Positions 34,884 through 45,556 of a DNA stretch of 64,000 nt are shown piece after piece. This stretch comes from Henricia sp. BOLD:AAB3569 (Eukaryota > Echinodermata > Asteroidea > Spinulosida > Echinasteridae), in contig JBBELK010000068.1 in assembly GCA_037783545.1 (NCBI GenBank), positions 2,356,001-2,420,000 on the forward strand. Direction: 5' to 3'. The notes below the pieces were generated by a model that was not told where the DNA came from, ran no database searches, and worked only from the letters and a program-made list of their open reading frames with translations. A program made the position numbers and the translations under genes. Every line of letters begins with the position of its first letter. Within the stretch, counting starts at the first letter, position 1.

Positions 34884-34942
34884 TGGCCTAGGATGGTAGA
34901 GCATATACGCGGTAGGTCGGGTTCGGGTTGGAAACCCGATAT
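34884..34942 (+). other. tRNA-like segment, degenerate
   Basis: TGGCCTAGGATGGTAGAGCA resembles an A box and GGTCGGGTTCGGGTTGGAAA a corrupted T arm. It lacks an acceptor stem. Possibly a SINE head. Confidence 0.3.
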
Positions 34943-35080
34943 AAATAAGATTGTTCTCTAATTTTTGTTGTTTCATTGGTGATTAGGCGCCATACCGAAT
35001 GTTGCTTTCGTTATTTTCCCCCAGGGGCGCTCCAATGCAACACTATGAGTTGGGTTCGTGGAGAAAGCCCGAACGAGTGT

Positions 35081-35150
35081 GCCTTATTGCTCAGCTGGTA
35101 GTTCAACTGACCCTGTGGGTAGATGTCTCGGCTTCGAACCCCGATAAGGC
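35081..35150 (+). other. tRNA-like pseudogene or SINE head
   Basis: GCCTTAT at 35081-35087 pairs fully with ATAAGGC at 35144-35150, as an acceptor stem would. GCTCAGCTGGTAG looks like a D arm with A box and GGCTTCGAACCCC like a B box. The T stem has mismatches and the anticodon arm (GACCCTGTGGGT) does not form a normal 7-base loop, so a functional tRNA is unlikely. Confidence 0.4.
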
Positions 35151-35639
35151 TTATGTGATATTTTCCCCTCTCATTCCAAGTGTGTGTTTCAATGGTATTT
35201 TAATTTTGGTATTTAAATTTTGTTTGTAAGTAACGTGTGATGAAGATTTATCATACGACGAAATATTTGTGAATGTCTGTTACGTTTCTCCAGACATGCT
35301 TTTTCTTATAGCTGTCTGACAAAACATGCAATAATTTCTGGAAATGTTTAAACTTTCGAAAATTGTGCACTTGTCCAGTGTGGTAGTCTTTTTAAAATAG
35401 GGGACTCGACGACCTCTACGTTCACAATGACTGCGTCTCTAACGCGTACGATGAGTAGTTGACAGGTGGGCAATAAACTTGTCAGCCTCGGGAAAAAAAT
35501 CGAAACCATCCCCGGTTTGAAACCTGACCTGAAATGGATACCCATCAGAAGGAAATTAACCTTGCTGTTTCTATTTACTCTGCTTGCGCATAACTCGTGT
35601 TCACGGGCAGATCGAACGGTCTGTCGTGTCCCGTCGTGA

Positions 35640-36164
35640 TCGAAACTCTTACGTCTAATTAGCCGCAACATCATCGAAGCCCAAAGTGGACGAACCACTG
35701 TTACTGCGGAGCATATGCGTAGTGATTGAGGAGCGTCCAACTGAGCGTGGCTGTCAGCTTTTATCGTTCGTGACGTCAGAATGCGTGAACCAATCCGGAA
35801 ATAGCGTTGTGACATCATCGTTGGCTTCGACCGGAGACGACATTGTAGAGGCGTGCGCGCGGCGAAGCTGCTTTGAAACTGACTCCGGATAGATCGCGAG
35901 TTTCGGCGGCGTTACCTTGGAGATGCGAGAGCAGCGTATACTGCCGATGGACCTTCTACCGAATTCGGGTACGCCAGCCCGGCTATGATTGCCAAGATCT
36001 GAACTACCGAGCACTTTGCCACTATACTCGCGATGTATATCAAGCAAAGGAGTTTCATTCTTAACGTCGTTTACTTTTTCCCGATATTCAGTCGAATTTG
36101 GCAGTGGACACAATTGCAAAGTCTTTCAAAACGTGATCTGCTAAGACGATAGCGGATAGCATTG
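35640..36164 (+). promoter_or_regulatory. Possible promoter and 5' exon of GPCR 2
   Basis: A CG-rich stretch (35820-35960) precedes a strong donor, ATTG|GTAAGT, at 36165. The nearest good acceptor is TATTTTAG|G at 37318-37319, after a pyrimidine-rich tract, 290 bp before the receptor ATG. Together they suggest an untranslated first exon and an intron of about 1.15 kb. The transcription start is unknown. This is inference from splice signals only. Confidence 0.35.
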
Positions 36165-36779
36165 GTAAGTATTCTTTTCTTCACTGAACCGATCATTTTC
36201 CTTTATTATTTTTTTAATAACATTATTTTCGCCACATTTTTATTCTTGTTCTGTATTAAACCTAAGAGCCTGTTTTCTCGACCGTAACCACAAACTTTCT
36301 GACGTAATCGGTCAACTAATGAACGGCTTCGATTGCCGACGACCAAAGCTGACCAATGGTTAAATGTGCAATTACATGTCGGACACATGTTCCTGGTTTG
36401 AGAAAACAGGCTCCAGTACAAAGGCCTTGCAAACGACAAAACGAAAACAAAAATTATAGGGTTTTCCGCTCGAATTAATCAGAAAATACTCGAATTCATT
36501 TGTGAAAGTATCTGTGATTTGCGAGGTCAGGATATCATTTCAGGATTATTTCAAACTGTATTCGAATTCGTACGAAAACGAATGTGTTGGAAAACGAGTT
36601 GTAAAAATATCAGCACATTTGTATAAACCAAGTGTTTGCACTCGTCTTTTAAGATCCGAGTGGCGTTGTCCCCAAAATGGGGGCGGGGTGTCGGGGGGTG
36701 GGCGGTGCACAACATGTTGGAGGTGGTGCACGCAAAGCAGCTTAAACATACAGTTGTGCAAACCTTAAGTCTCATTTGG

Positions 36780-36823
36780 GATGGGGGAGGGGCACGGGGG
36801 AGGGGCACGGGGGAGGGGGCGGG
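36780..36823 (+). repeat. G-rich tandem repeat
   Basis: Three units of GGGGGAGGGGCAC-type sequence follow a G-rich block at 36676-36705. The G runs could form a G-quadruplex in the presumed first intron of GPCR 2. Confidence 0.7.
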
Positions 36824-36975
36824 CACAACACTTATTCGGCTTTTGCTACACAGATGCCATCCCAGGCGATATAACTCCATTTTGTAGCATTGAATTGTCC
36901 CTTTGGAGGAAGCTTTCCCTGGAAGCTCGTTATAGATATAATTTTAGGTCATTGCAAATAATAAAATTAAACATT

Positions 36976-37200
36976 TACACTGCAAAAACTGTGGTGTTAA
37001 ATTGACACCAGTGGTGTCGTCTTATATAGATACCAAGCCTGGTGTTAAGTTTTAACACCTAGGATGTTAAAAATAACAAAATTATTCCGAGTGTGGAATT
37101 AAAACCAACACCTCTGGTGTTAAATGTTAACACCGGGCTTGGTATCTATATAAGACTAACACCAATTGTGTTAATTTAACACCATAGTTTTTGCAGTGTA
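36976..37200. mobile_element. 225-bp palindromic MITE, TACACTGCAAAAACT
   Basis: Near-complete palindrome: TACACTGCAAAAACTGTGG at the left tip, its complement at the right, and TATATAGATACCAAGCC inside. The repeated GGTGTTAA words make up most of the arms. It ends 409 bp upstream of the GPCR 2 ATG, inside the presumed 5' intron. Confidence 0.9.
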
Positions 37201-37609
37201 GGATCTACAATCTGTAAAAATGCACCCAAACGGTGATAAAATTTACTTTAAAAGTTTATATAGAAAACTACTCTGCTGCCAAGTTGTGATTATACAACGT
37301 TTTCTCTTCTATATTTTAGGACACTGAAAGCGTGTTTTCGACGGCGAGGGAGATTGATAATTGTCTAACTACTATATTCTAGAGAGGACCTAAGCACATT
37401 CCTTGAAGATACCGTGGTATACAGACTCGGGTGCTCCATTCTTGGCAATATAAAACGTCCTCATTTGTGCTAAGGTAACTGGTCTACACCAAAAACCAGT
37501 GAACTGTTTCCCTTCGCTTTGGCAGCGAACGTTTCAGATTACTTAGACAGATTACCTAGACATCCTAGGCCCAGTCACACATAACTGACATTACACTTTG
37601 GTGGGGAAA

Positions 37610-38737
37610 ATGGAACGCGTCAACGAGTCACTGAGCACAATGACCTTCATTGTTGTGCCTATTGTTTTTAACTGGAAAAGTATTTTGAGGATCGTCTTTG
37701 CCAGTCTTGGGTCCGTAGGTAATGCATTGGTCATTCTCGTGTACGCAAGGAAGCGAAGAATTGACCGCAGCGGCCGGCGTGGTGCACGTCCTGCCACGGA
37801 CACATTTATTATGAATCTAGCCTGTGCTGACTTCATTACGTCTATCTCCATAATCCCAAAGCCTTACCTGAGCCAAGTCGAGAACAACGCTCTTGGCAAT
37901 GCTTACTGTCGACTCATAAACTCAGACGTGATCCTATGGACGTCCATCGTAGCCTCCGTGCTGACGCTGACTCTAGTCTCCGTGGAGCGGTACTTGGCCA
38001 TCGTGCATCCCCTCAGATACCGGACGACCTTTAAGGGTCGACGGGCCAGGGTCGTCTGCCTGTTGATCTGGGTCGCTTCCTTCATCCTGAACACATTCAA
38101 CATCTACTGCGTCAACATCGACCCGGAGACTCTCTCTTGCATCTCGGACTATCCCACTGTTGGCTTCCAGAAGTTTGTGGGCACCGGGATCTTCCTGGTG
38201 GAGTTTTCCCTGCCGATGATAGTTATGATCGTCACTCATGTCCTGGCGATTCGAGCACTGCGGCATCACGCCAGGACCCTTCTGTCCCGAAACGAGTCCC
38301 CGAACAGCCCCGCCTACTCCCTGCTTCACACCCGCCGTAAAGTCATCGAGATGCTCTTAGCTGTTGTGGTCACGTTCATCGTATGCTGGTCCGGAGACCA
38401 AGTCTTGTTCCTGGCCTACAACCTTGGCTTTACAGCCCCGGATTATCTCGGCACGGACACGTACCAGGCTTTCTTTCTCCTCGCCTTCGTCAACTCTTGC
38501 GCCAACCCCATCATCTACACGTTCAAAAACCAAAGGTTTAGGAAGGCGGTGAAGGGCCTTATAATGAACAGGCGTCACTCAAACCGCGTGACGGACGTCA
38601 TGGTCGTGACGGCTGGGGTTGAGAATGGATTGTCTCAAATCAGTCTTATTAATGCATTGTTTCTCAACACGCGCTCAACGCACCCCAGGCCTCGAACTGA
38701 CAAGATACCGAAAGCAAACTCAGTAAATCCGCTGTAA
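37610..38737 (+). CDS. Class A GPCR, peptide-receptor-like (GPCR 2)
   Basis: A 375-residue single-exon receptor, paralogous to the one at 15832. Hallmarks by residue: N38 in GN of helix 1, D74 in LACAD of helix 2, C100 and C177 for the extracellular disulphide, ERY at 126-128, and NPIIY at 299-303. Helix 6 reads CWSGDQ at 259-264 where the family has CWxP, so the conserved kink proline is missing. The first intracellular loop is longer than in GPCR 1, with an Arg/Gly-rich RSGRRGARPA insert. An Asn-linked sequon, NES, is at 5-7. The ATG at 37610-37612 is preceded by GGGAAA (A at -3) and followed by G; the reading frame starts upstream only at TTG. Twenty-six of 42 residues from SPAYSLL through helix 6 equal those of GPCR 1. 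Ligand unknown. Confidence 0.95.
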   Translation: MERVNESLSTMTFIVVPIVFNWKSILRIVFASLGSVGNALVILVYARKRRIDRSGRRGARPATDTFIMNLACADFITSISIIPKPYLSQVENNALGNAYCRLINSDVILWTSIVASVLTLTLVSVERYLAIVHPLRYRTTFKGRRARVVCLLIWVASFILNTFNIYCVNIDPETLSCISDYPTVGFQKFVGTGIFLVEFSLPMIVMIVTHVLAIRALRHHARTLLSRNESPNSPAYSLLHTRRKVIEMLLAVVVTFIVCWSGDQVLFLAYNLGFTAPDYLGTDTYQAFFLLAFVNSCANPIIYTFKNQRFRKAVKGLIMNRRHSNRVTDVMVVTAGVENGLSQISLINALFLNTRSTHPRPRTDKIPKANSVNPL

Positions 38738-39284
38738 ACCCGCTCACTAAATTCTTTATTAAGTATAGGCTTGCTAAGCTCACGTGATAGCCAATCCCAC
38801 TCAATCAGTGAGGAACAACTGCACTACCGTGGTTCGAGACCACCAGTTGGCATCATAGCTCAATGCATAGTTCCGACCTGTCAATCAAGCCGAACCCGCG
38901 ACCAATCACAGACGGCGCCCACAAAGGTCAAAGTGATGCAATCATCGATCACAATCACGCAATGTTTTTGCCCATACAGTTTGTATGTTGTTTGCGCCAG
39001 TGACCGGGTGAATTTTGGTTTCAATGTTGGGAGATTCGCTGTTCAAAGGTAGGAAAGCGCATTTTTATAAATATATGTCATCCCTGCATTACTAGCCCTT
39101 CGCTCAGTGTGTGCTACGGCAACTGTCGACCCTAAAACATAAATACCTTTGAGTTTTCTCCAATGAATCTGTGCTTTCCATGCCGAGTCCCGTTGCTTTG
39201 TACGTACATGTCGCCATTTTTTTGCGATGGCTTGTGAGCACATAGCAACAATATCTAAGGGGCGGGGTTAACTGGGCAATCTCG
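38738..39284. other. 3' flank of GPCR 2
   Basis: Contains the presumed 3' untranslated region. I see no canonical AATAAA within the first 300 bp; CTTTATTAAG at 38752-38761 is not one. Confidence 0.3.
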
Positions 39285-39415
39285 GAACTATGCATTGGTA
39301 GGGCGTCTGCAAGTTAATCAGAAGGTCCGCGGTTCGAATCCCGGTGGAGCCAAGTTGCTTTTCACTGCATCAAGATTTCCCAAACTCAAATGATGGACAT
39401 TTGTCGACATTTGTG
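39285..39415 (+). repeat. tRNA-derived SINE, family 3
   Basis: An A-box-like TGCATTGGTAGGGCG and B box GGTTCGAATCCCGG lie before GGAGCCAAGTTGCTTTTCAC. The body after the head recurs at 45694-45755. The 5' end does not pair with GGTGGAGCCA, so this is not an intact tRNA gene. Confidence 0.65.
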
Positions 39416-39566
39416 TTTATTGACTACTTTGTGGGCGTACTTTAAGCAGATGCGTCTTTGTGCGAAATACTTGAAAACTCATTGAAAGTCTGTCTGTCTA
39501 CAGGCTTTGAACATCTGCCGATGAAGTAATCGCAAGGCCTAAGGATAATGTTTAGCAGATGTATAG

Positions 39567-39998
39567 GGGTAATTCCCAAAAGTGTGACATGCTTTTTAAG
39601 ATTTCCAAATGTTTTTAGTGATTGAAAGTGGTTTCCCAGTAAATATATATATATTTTTTTAACAAATTCCACTTAAATACCATTTTTATTTCAACAAATA
39701 CCACTCAAATTTAATGTTTGTGTGTAGATAAGGCACCAAGGTTAATGCAATCTCATTCTACAGCCAATTTTCATTGGCGTAGGTAACCCAGGACACCAAA
39801 CTCCTATATGGTATTTTGTTTTGAATATTTTTAGAATCAAAAAACAAAATATTCAAGAAAATGATGCTGCGCCCTATAATCATAGGCCACAGTCCATTAT
39901 TGAGAATTTGTAGTCATAAGTGGTGATTTTTGAAGCAAAGAGTGTCGTACGTAACTGGGACACCACACATTTTGGACCCCTAATTTTGGGAATTACCC
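39567..39998. mobile_element. GGGTAATTCCC MITE, copy B
   Basis: Inverted copy of 14606-15053. Ends GGGTAATTCCCAAAA and TAATTTTGGGAATTACCC. Confidence 0.85.
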
Positions 39999-40636
39999 AT
40001 ATTCATTAGCAAAGGTGTGATGTCATCTAAGGACAACAGAAGTTGGTGTCATTTTAAGTGGCTTCTTGATATCATGAACTGTATCAGCTTATTACTGAGT
40101 TTGTTGGAGCCCAAAATGGATCAGTGGGCTACCGTGTTACTGTTTGTAATGTAACATTTTTTCTTTGTTTTTCAACTGTGGGTTCCCTTCGTTATTGGCT
40201 ATAAACAGTGCCCTCGCCTGTCAAGAAAATTTTGAAGTAGAGAAAAGCCGTCCTGACCATTCTTTCTGAAATTAAAACAAATTTGAGTTTGCCCCTTTGT
40301 CTGTAGCAGCTTGATCCTTTGATTTGTGTATAAAACCAGCTGGTTGATAATTTTCACTTTACAAAACCTTTAATTCACCCGAAAATAGACTACCTCATGT
40401 CTGTCTAAAACACTGCTTAAAAAAGCCAACATTTGGCCCATGCGCAACTTGCTACGTAAAACAAGACTTTACAGCAAGCATCAGTAGCTTTCGCGCAAGG
40501 CCAATTTCTAGTCATGAGCTTGAATTGCGTATACCGATGCCATGAATTTATTTCTCGTAATTCTTGTTTTGGACATTTCTAGTTAAATTTATACCGGTTT
40601 TATTGCAAATTCAGGAAATTTAAAGCACACAAATTC
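39999..40636. other. Intergenic, nothing recognised
   Basis: AT-rich; no structure supported. Confidence 0.4.
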
Positions 40637-40645
40637 CAGAAATGT

Positions 40646-40925
40646 TGTTGTTGTTGTTGTTGTTAATTTTATGGCATCTTCGGCAACTAAGTCCCTTTAT
40701 GCCATTTTAGCTTTAACTAGACTTTATTTTCAGCTAGAGATGACGAAGAAGGAGTTGCAGTTTTAGAAGTGGGAGGAAAACCCCCAGAGAAATGCCCCAG
40801 GGGAAAACCCACGCGGTCAAGTAGGGACTGCAAACCCAATCCACATACACGGCCCGGATTCAATCCCGGGACGTCAGAGGTGAAAGGCGAGGAAAGAATC
40901 ACTACGCCAACCCGACCGCCCTTTT
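40646..40925 (-). repeat. SINE family 4 with (TTG)n tail, copy 1
   Basis: Read on the minus strand it starts GGCGGTCGGGTTGGCGTAG (A box) with the B box CCCGGGATTGAATCCGGGCC, and ends in a (CAA)n tail seen as (TTG)n at 40643-40664. Both sides carry CAGAAATGT (40637-40645 and 40926-40934), a 9-bp target-site duplication that fits LINE-mediated retroposition. Confidence 0.9.
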
Positions 40926-40984
40926 CAGAAATGTCACGGCAGAATAACCTTCAAATGAGGGAGGCTAAATATCCACAGTGGTGT

Positions 40985-41375
40985 TCCCATTGGACTAATT
41001 TTGGTAAAACTCCCGTGGTTGTGCGGGAGGGTAACAAAATTTAGTCCAATGGGGACGCACGGAGAATTAGCGTCCCTGTAAAGCTACCGCGACCACGATG
41101 TAAAACTTACAGGGTAAAAGAGTCCGCGGAAACTTTCCGCTCTGCCGCGGGAGTTTTACAGGGCCATCGAAAAGTCCAATGGGAACAGTTTCGCCCTGTA
41201 AAATGAACACGATCCTGCAGTAAACTATGGGCCTGCACGGCAAAAGTTTACTGCAAGGTCGCGGTAGCTTTCCGCATGGGCACTGAAAACAATTGCAAAT
41301 GGGAACGCATGGGAAGATTACACGAAGGAATGTTACCGAAGGTCGCGGTAACTTCCCGCGAGGCAGCGGAAAAGA
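40985..41375. repeat. Internally repetitive element
   Basis: Words such as GGTCGCGGTAACTTCCCGC, GTAAAACTCCCG, CCAATGGGAAC and CCCTGTAAA occur several times on both strands. The left end CCATTGGACTAATTTTG pairs with AAAATTTAGTCCAATGG only 60 bp on. No frame is conserved. Confidence 0.55.
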
Positions 41376-41587
41376 AAGTATAGTCCTTTTACCGTTTATA
41401 GCTCGACCAAAGCACTGGTCGTGGAAGTGCAGCAATTTATTGCTATTAAAATGTAATTTCTGCATTCCCTGGTCACAAGATCATGAGCAGCCTACAGTTT
41501 ATTTTCTAGAAGAGAGCGATTTCTCCATGCGAGATGAGAAGTCCAAAACAAGAGCGTTGCGCGTCAAGACATGATTGGTCTCTCGAG

Positions 41588-41830
41588 GAATCAGAAATGT
41601 TCACAGATTTACACATAAGAACACGATGACGGTAGAAAACCTCCCCTGGAATGGTTTTGTCTGAAGTGCTATAGTTTTTGAGAAATGAGCAAAACAATTA
41701 GGCCTATTTTTCGTCTCGCGAGACGTAAATTTATTTCGCCCCAAAAACATCTCGCCCTGGACCACTTCGCCCCGAAGCACTTCGCCCCGAAGCACTTCGC
41801 CCCGAAGCACTTAACCACGAAGCACTTAAC
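41588..41830 (-). repeat. GCGAAGTGG minisatellite element, copy 3
   Basis: Reverse complement of the 5333 tail and minisatellite: GAAATGTTCACAGATTTACAC at the start, then CCCCGAAGCACTTCG units at 41760-41825. Head missing. Confidence 0.8.
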
Positions 41831-41861
41831 CACTCTTAACCGAGCTAGCCGGTATCGCAAT

Positions 41862-41972
41862 AGTCAGAAATTGATTTATGCTTGCGTCGGGAATATTGAA
41901 TGTTAAGTAAGACCAAAACAACCTTAATTAACATTCAGTTTCCTCGAAGCAAGCCTAAATCAATTTCTGACG
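41862..41972. repeat. 111-bp hairpin
   Basis: Arms of about 45 bp (GTCAGAAATTGATTTATGCT at the tip, TTGAATGTTAA inside) pair around an 18-base loop. Confidence 0.8.
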
Positions 41973-41992
41973 TATAGTGTTTGTTACCATTA

Positions 41993-42187
41993 TGCACCTA
42001 TCAATTGTTCCCCCCCCCCCCCCCCCCCACCCCCCCCAAACTCCCCAACCCCTGGGGCAACATTTAGGTCACAAAAATCCCCACCCTCGGGTGCAAAACA
42101 TGTGCACAAAATGCACAGAAAATTGGTCAAGAAAAACGTGACCAAACCAGCGCGGGGGAGCGGTGGGGGAAACAATTGATAGGTGCA
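41993..42187. mobile_element. 195-bp MITE, TGCACCTATCAATTGTT
   Basis: The tips TGCACCTATCAATTGTT and AACAATTGATAGGTGCA are a perfect 17-bp inverted repeat. The left side contains a poly-C run of about 19 bases. It splits a repeat whose uninterrupted form is at 23815-23900 and 3850-3880 (GTTTGTTACCATTGCTAT then TTTTAGTCG). Confidence 0.9.
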
Positions 42188-42247
42188 TTATATTAACACT
42201 TTAGTCGGGTTTTTCCTGTCGACACATGAAGTAAAATGTTTCCACGT

Positions 42248-42895
42248 TGCATTAGGACAACAACATACGTGCTTTCTTGCAGGTAGGCCTACGTGTTGCT
42301 CGTTTGACTTCGAAAAAGGGAAATTTATAATGCGTATATATACGCGCGCAGCGTTTTAATACCTATTAATCTTGATGAAATCAAACGCATTAATTATTGT
42401 GTCCAAATTGCATTAGTGTATCTTGCATAGTCGCACTTTTTACGGAGATCTAGGAGAAAACACGTCGTCTTGGTCGGAAACAATTTGTCAAATGCTGACA
42501 AAAAGGCTGTATCGGAACACCGAGGAACTGATTGGGAAAACCTTTTAAAACAGGAACAGCAGTGCATCGTGAAACTAAAGAAAATAATAATGTTGATAAA
42601 CTGCCTTGTAGAAATGTCAGCCACATAGACGCAGTAATACTTCAGAAAACCTTACAAATCCATGCAAGTAGGCCTATCAGATAGAAAATTCAAGTCATCG
42701 TAAAAATTTGGATTGACTTGGTGGGACAATAACATTGTTTTCGTTAACTATAGGTATATACATGTACACTCAATTAAAATCTTGGAAATTGTGTGCCAGG
42801 AGTGTATTTTGAGCCTTTTACCAGTGAATTTAATTTAGTATACAAAATTTACATGCCTAGAGTGCTTGCGTCATCTGTTTCAATCACTCCTAGTC
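42248..42895. other. Intergenic; short repeat at 42600
   Basis: 42600-42645 matches 9435-9480 (CCTTGTAGAAAT ... GCAGTAATACTT). Nothing else is supported. Confidence 0.4.
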
Positions 42896-43483
42896 CCATC
42901 CTCTTGCAACAGTGCCCCTTTAACGCACTCCCCAACTCCTGCGTACAGTGGCCCTGTTGAAAAAGGCCCCATTTGGCGGTGGGACGAGCGACAGGAATCC
43001 TGTCGCCTCTGCTGGACCAATCAGGACGCTTGCAGTGCATTGTAGCACGATTGCAAGCATTCAAAAGTCACGCGCGCAGATTGTAAACACCGTGCACGCA
43101 TGTGATACATGTACTCGGTAATGCTGGCCGTTGTCCGCGTCGGCGATTGGCTGCTATTTAAAGCATACTGGGGAATCCGTTCCATTACATTCGTCAGCAT
43201 GCATCCCTGTTATTAATTTGAAAAACTGCGGAGTAAATAAGGTTCGCCGTTTGAAAGTTTGGTAGGAATGGGACAGTCATAAGGAACGGAACCCAATACA
43301 ATTTCTGGAAAGTATAGAAATTGTTTCTTTTCGGCATAACATGACCGAATTGATTAAATTACATCAAAATGACTCGGGCGTGAGTTGGCTCAAGACAACA
43401 GCCGGCTCGCTCCACAGATTTGCGTGTATTTCCTCAGGGTATTGTCACGTCGCTTTGCAGAGTGGAAATTCCCTGAGATCTCA
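42896..43483 (-). repeat. 590-bp dispersed repeat, copy B
   Basis: Reverse complement of 2708-3297. The flanks differ, which fixes the element boundaries at the GCAAGAGGATGG and TGAGATCTCA ends. Confidence 0.7.
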
Positions 43484-44446
43484 GGATGTCCTAGTCCTGG
43501 AGGGAATTAAATTTAAACAAAATCGTAAAGTATATATAAGAACAAAAACTGTGCTCAGTACATAAACCACGGGGTTATTCCGCCCGAGATGATATCTTTT
43601 ATAAGCAATAATATTGGCCTGATTGAAGACTTTTTATGAGTTATACCAGAACTCGTGAGATTATATTCGAAGCCATAACACCTTTTGTCCCAGACATGCC
43701 TCCACAGTCTGAGAGCAGGTGGCGCATCTGCTGCAAGCAATGCTCTTGTACCATCGCGATGCATCGTGGCTATATAGTTGCACGTCATGGCAGATGAAAA
43801 ACTGACAAAGCAAGGAGTGCCTATGTCAAACCAAATGTTGAAGCTGAACTACTTCTATCGAAATCACTTGGAATTTGACCGATTTTATTTTTGAAACGTG
43901 GAATTGGAAGCCATTGTTTGATTTAATGCATTAACTTTTTTTCAATGTTCAAAACGGGTAAACTGAACATCTATTTCGTTAATAAATAAATTGTAAATAT
44001 TAAAGTTACATGTTGGTGCTCATAACCGAATCCAACTTGTTCAATCAAGTTTTTGGTTTCCTCTTTTGCATTATTTGAAAGTTTTGTATTTTTTCCCTAA
44101 ATGACGAAAATAGAGAAAAGAAATGTATTTTCTTACGAAGTAAGAAAGTTATGATTGACATTGTAGCACAGATAAAATTATGGAAAGAATTCTAGTGCCA
44201 TAAATTTAACATAGCAAATGATTTTTGTTAGCAGTGTGTTGTTTTTGTTAAAGACTTTTAGTTTAATAGTTTATGCAAAGTTAATTTCGTGTATATGTGT
44301 CAGCCTTTATTAGATGGAGCGGTTTTGGTATCACATTCAAGAAAATGTTGAAACCTTATTACTTTGAGACAATGACTTAAATTTCAAGTGATCATTTTAG
44401 TTTATTTTCTGATTGCTTTTTTGCTGTAAAACACAATAATGCATAC
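43484..44446. other. Intergenic, nothing recognised
   Basis: AT-rich; no structure supported. Confidence 0.4.
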
Positions 44447-45479
44447 ACACACAGAAAAAAATACACAAGTTGTGTAAAATTTTACATAATTGCAATGTGC
44501 TATACGAACCTGCTAATAGTTAGGTAAAATTTTACATAACAGGTGTTGGGTAAGGTTTATCACAACTGTTTGGTAAAATTTTACTTTGAAAATAGGTATG
44601 TAAATTTACACAATATCTTGGTAAAAACGGTGAAGTAAAACTTTACAAAATCTAAAGGTAAAAAACTACATGGTGTCTTTGTTAAATGACTGGACTTTTA
44701 CTTGTTTATTAGGTTTTCCTTTTACGGTTTCACCATGTAAAAAAATTACTAAATTTCCAGGTACTTTAATTTTCATGTATTAAAATTTGGATATGTCTCA
44801 AGATTCAACTTAGGACCCAAGAGTCGCTTCTAGGGAATCAGAACTTACCCAAAGAGAGTCTTAGAGAGCTTGTTGTTGTTGTTGTTGTATATTTTATGGC
44901 ATCTTCGGCAACTAAGGCCCTTTATGCCATCAACTATACTATATTATCAACTTAAGATGACGAAGAAGGAGTTACAGTTTTAGAAGTGGGAGGAAAACCC
45001 CCAGAGAAATGCCCCAGGGGAAAACCCAATCCACATACACGCCCCGGATTCGAACCCGGGACCCCAGAGGTGAAAGGCGAGGAAAGAACCCGTACGCCAA
45101 CCCGACCGCCCATAGAGAGCTTGCCCAAAAAGTGCCGGTGGTGTTCAAACCTAAGCAACGTAATAGCCATGGTTAGCACGCCGTAGAAACAGGACTTTGT
45201 ACGTCCCCTACGCGCATGCGTAATTATGCATGGTCCTCCGAACGTGGCGTAACATAATTGTTTGGTAAATTTTACATTATATTTTGTAAAACGTACATGG
45301 ACTGTGTAAACAATTACGAAAGTTGTGTAAAATCATGGTTTACATATAAATTTGGTTTGCTTTATTTTACACAACAAAGCAGTACTTTCTTTTGACGTTG
45401 CTTTACCTAAATTGTGTAAAATTTTACCAAACTTTTTTTACCTAATTATTTTTTACTATTCATTTTGTGTGTGTATTAT
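44447..45479. mobile_element. GTGTAAAATTTTAC element split by a SINE
   Basis: The outer tips read CATACACACACAGAAAA on the left and TTTTGTGTGTGTATTAT on the right, an imperfect inverted repeat. Both sides are built from GTGTAAAATTTTAC and GGTAAAATTTTAC words on alternating strands. A SINE with target duplication (44873-45112) lies inside; without it the element is about 780 bp. Confidence 0.7.
44873..45112 (-). repeat. SINE family 4 with (TTG)n tail, copy 2
   Basis: Same family as 40646-40925, lacking an internal stretch of about 23 bp before the CCAATCCACATACACG part. The target-site duplication is TAGAGAGCTTG at 44862-44872 and 45113-45123, identical on both sides. It is inserted into the 44447 element. 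Confidence 0.92.
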
Positions 45480-45556
45480 ATTCCTTTTTCCTTAAAATAT
45501 GAAATTATCCAGATAATTGTATACCATTACATTGTTTTAAGTTGTTACAAATTTAA

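Noticed and set aside
37598-37609. Upstream start for GPCR 2 adding four residues
   Set aside because: The codon is TTG; the ATG at 37610 with A at -3 is the realistic start.
37591-38329. Minus-strand frames of 66-118 codons
   Set aside because: Shadows of GPCR 2.
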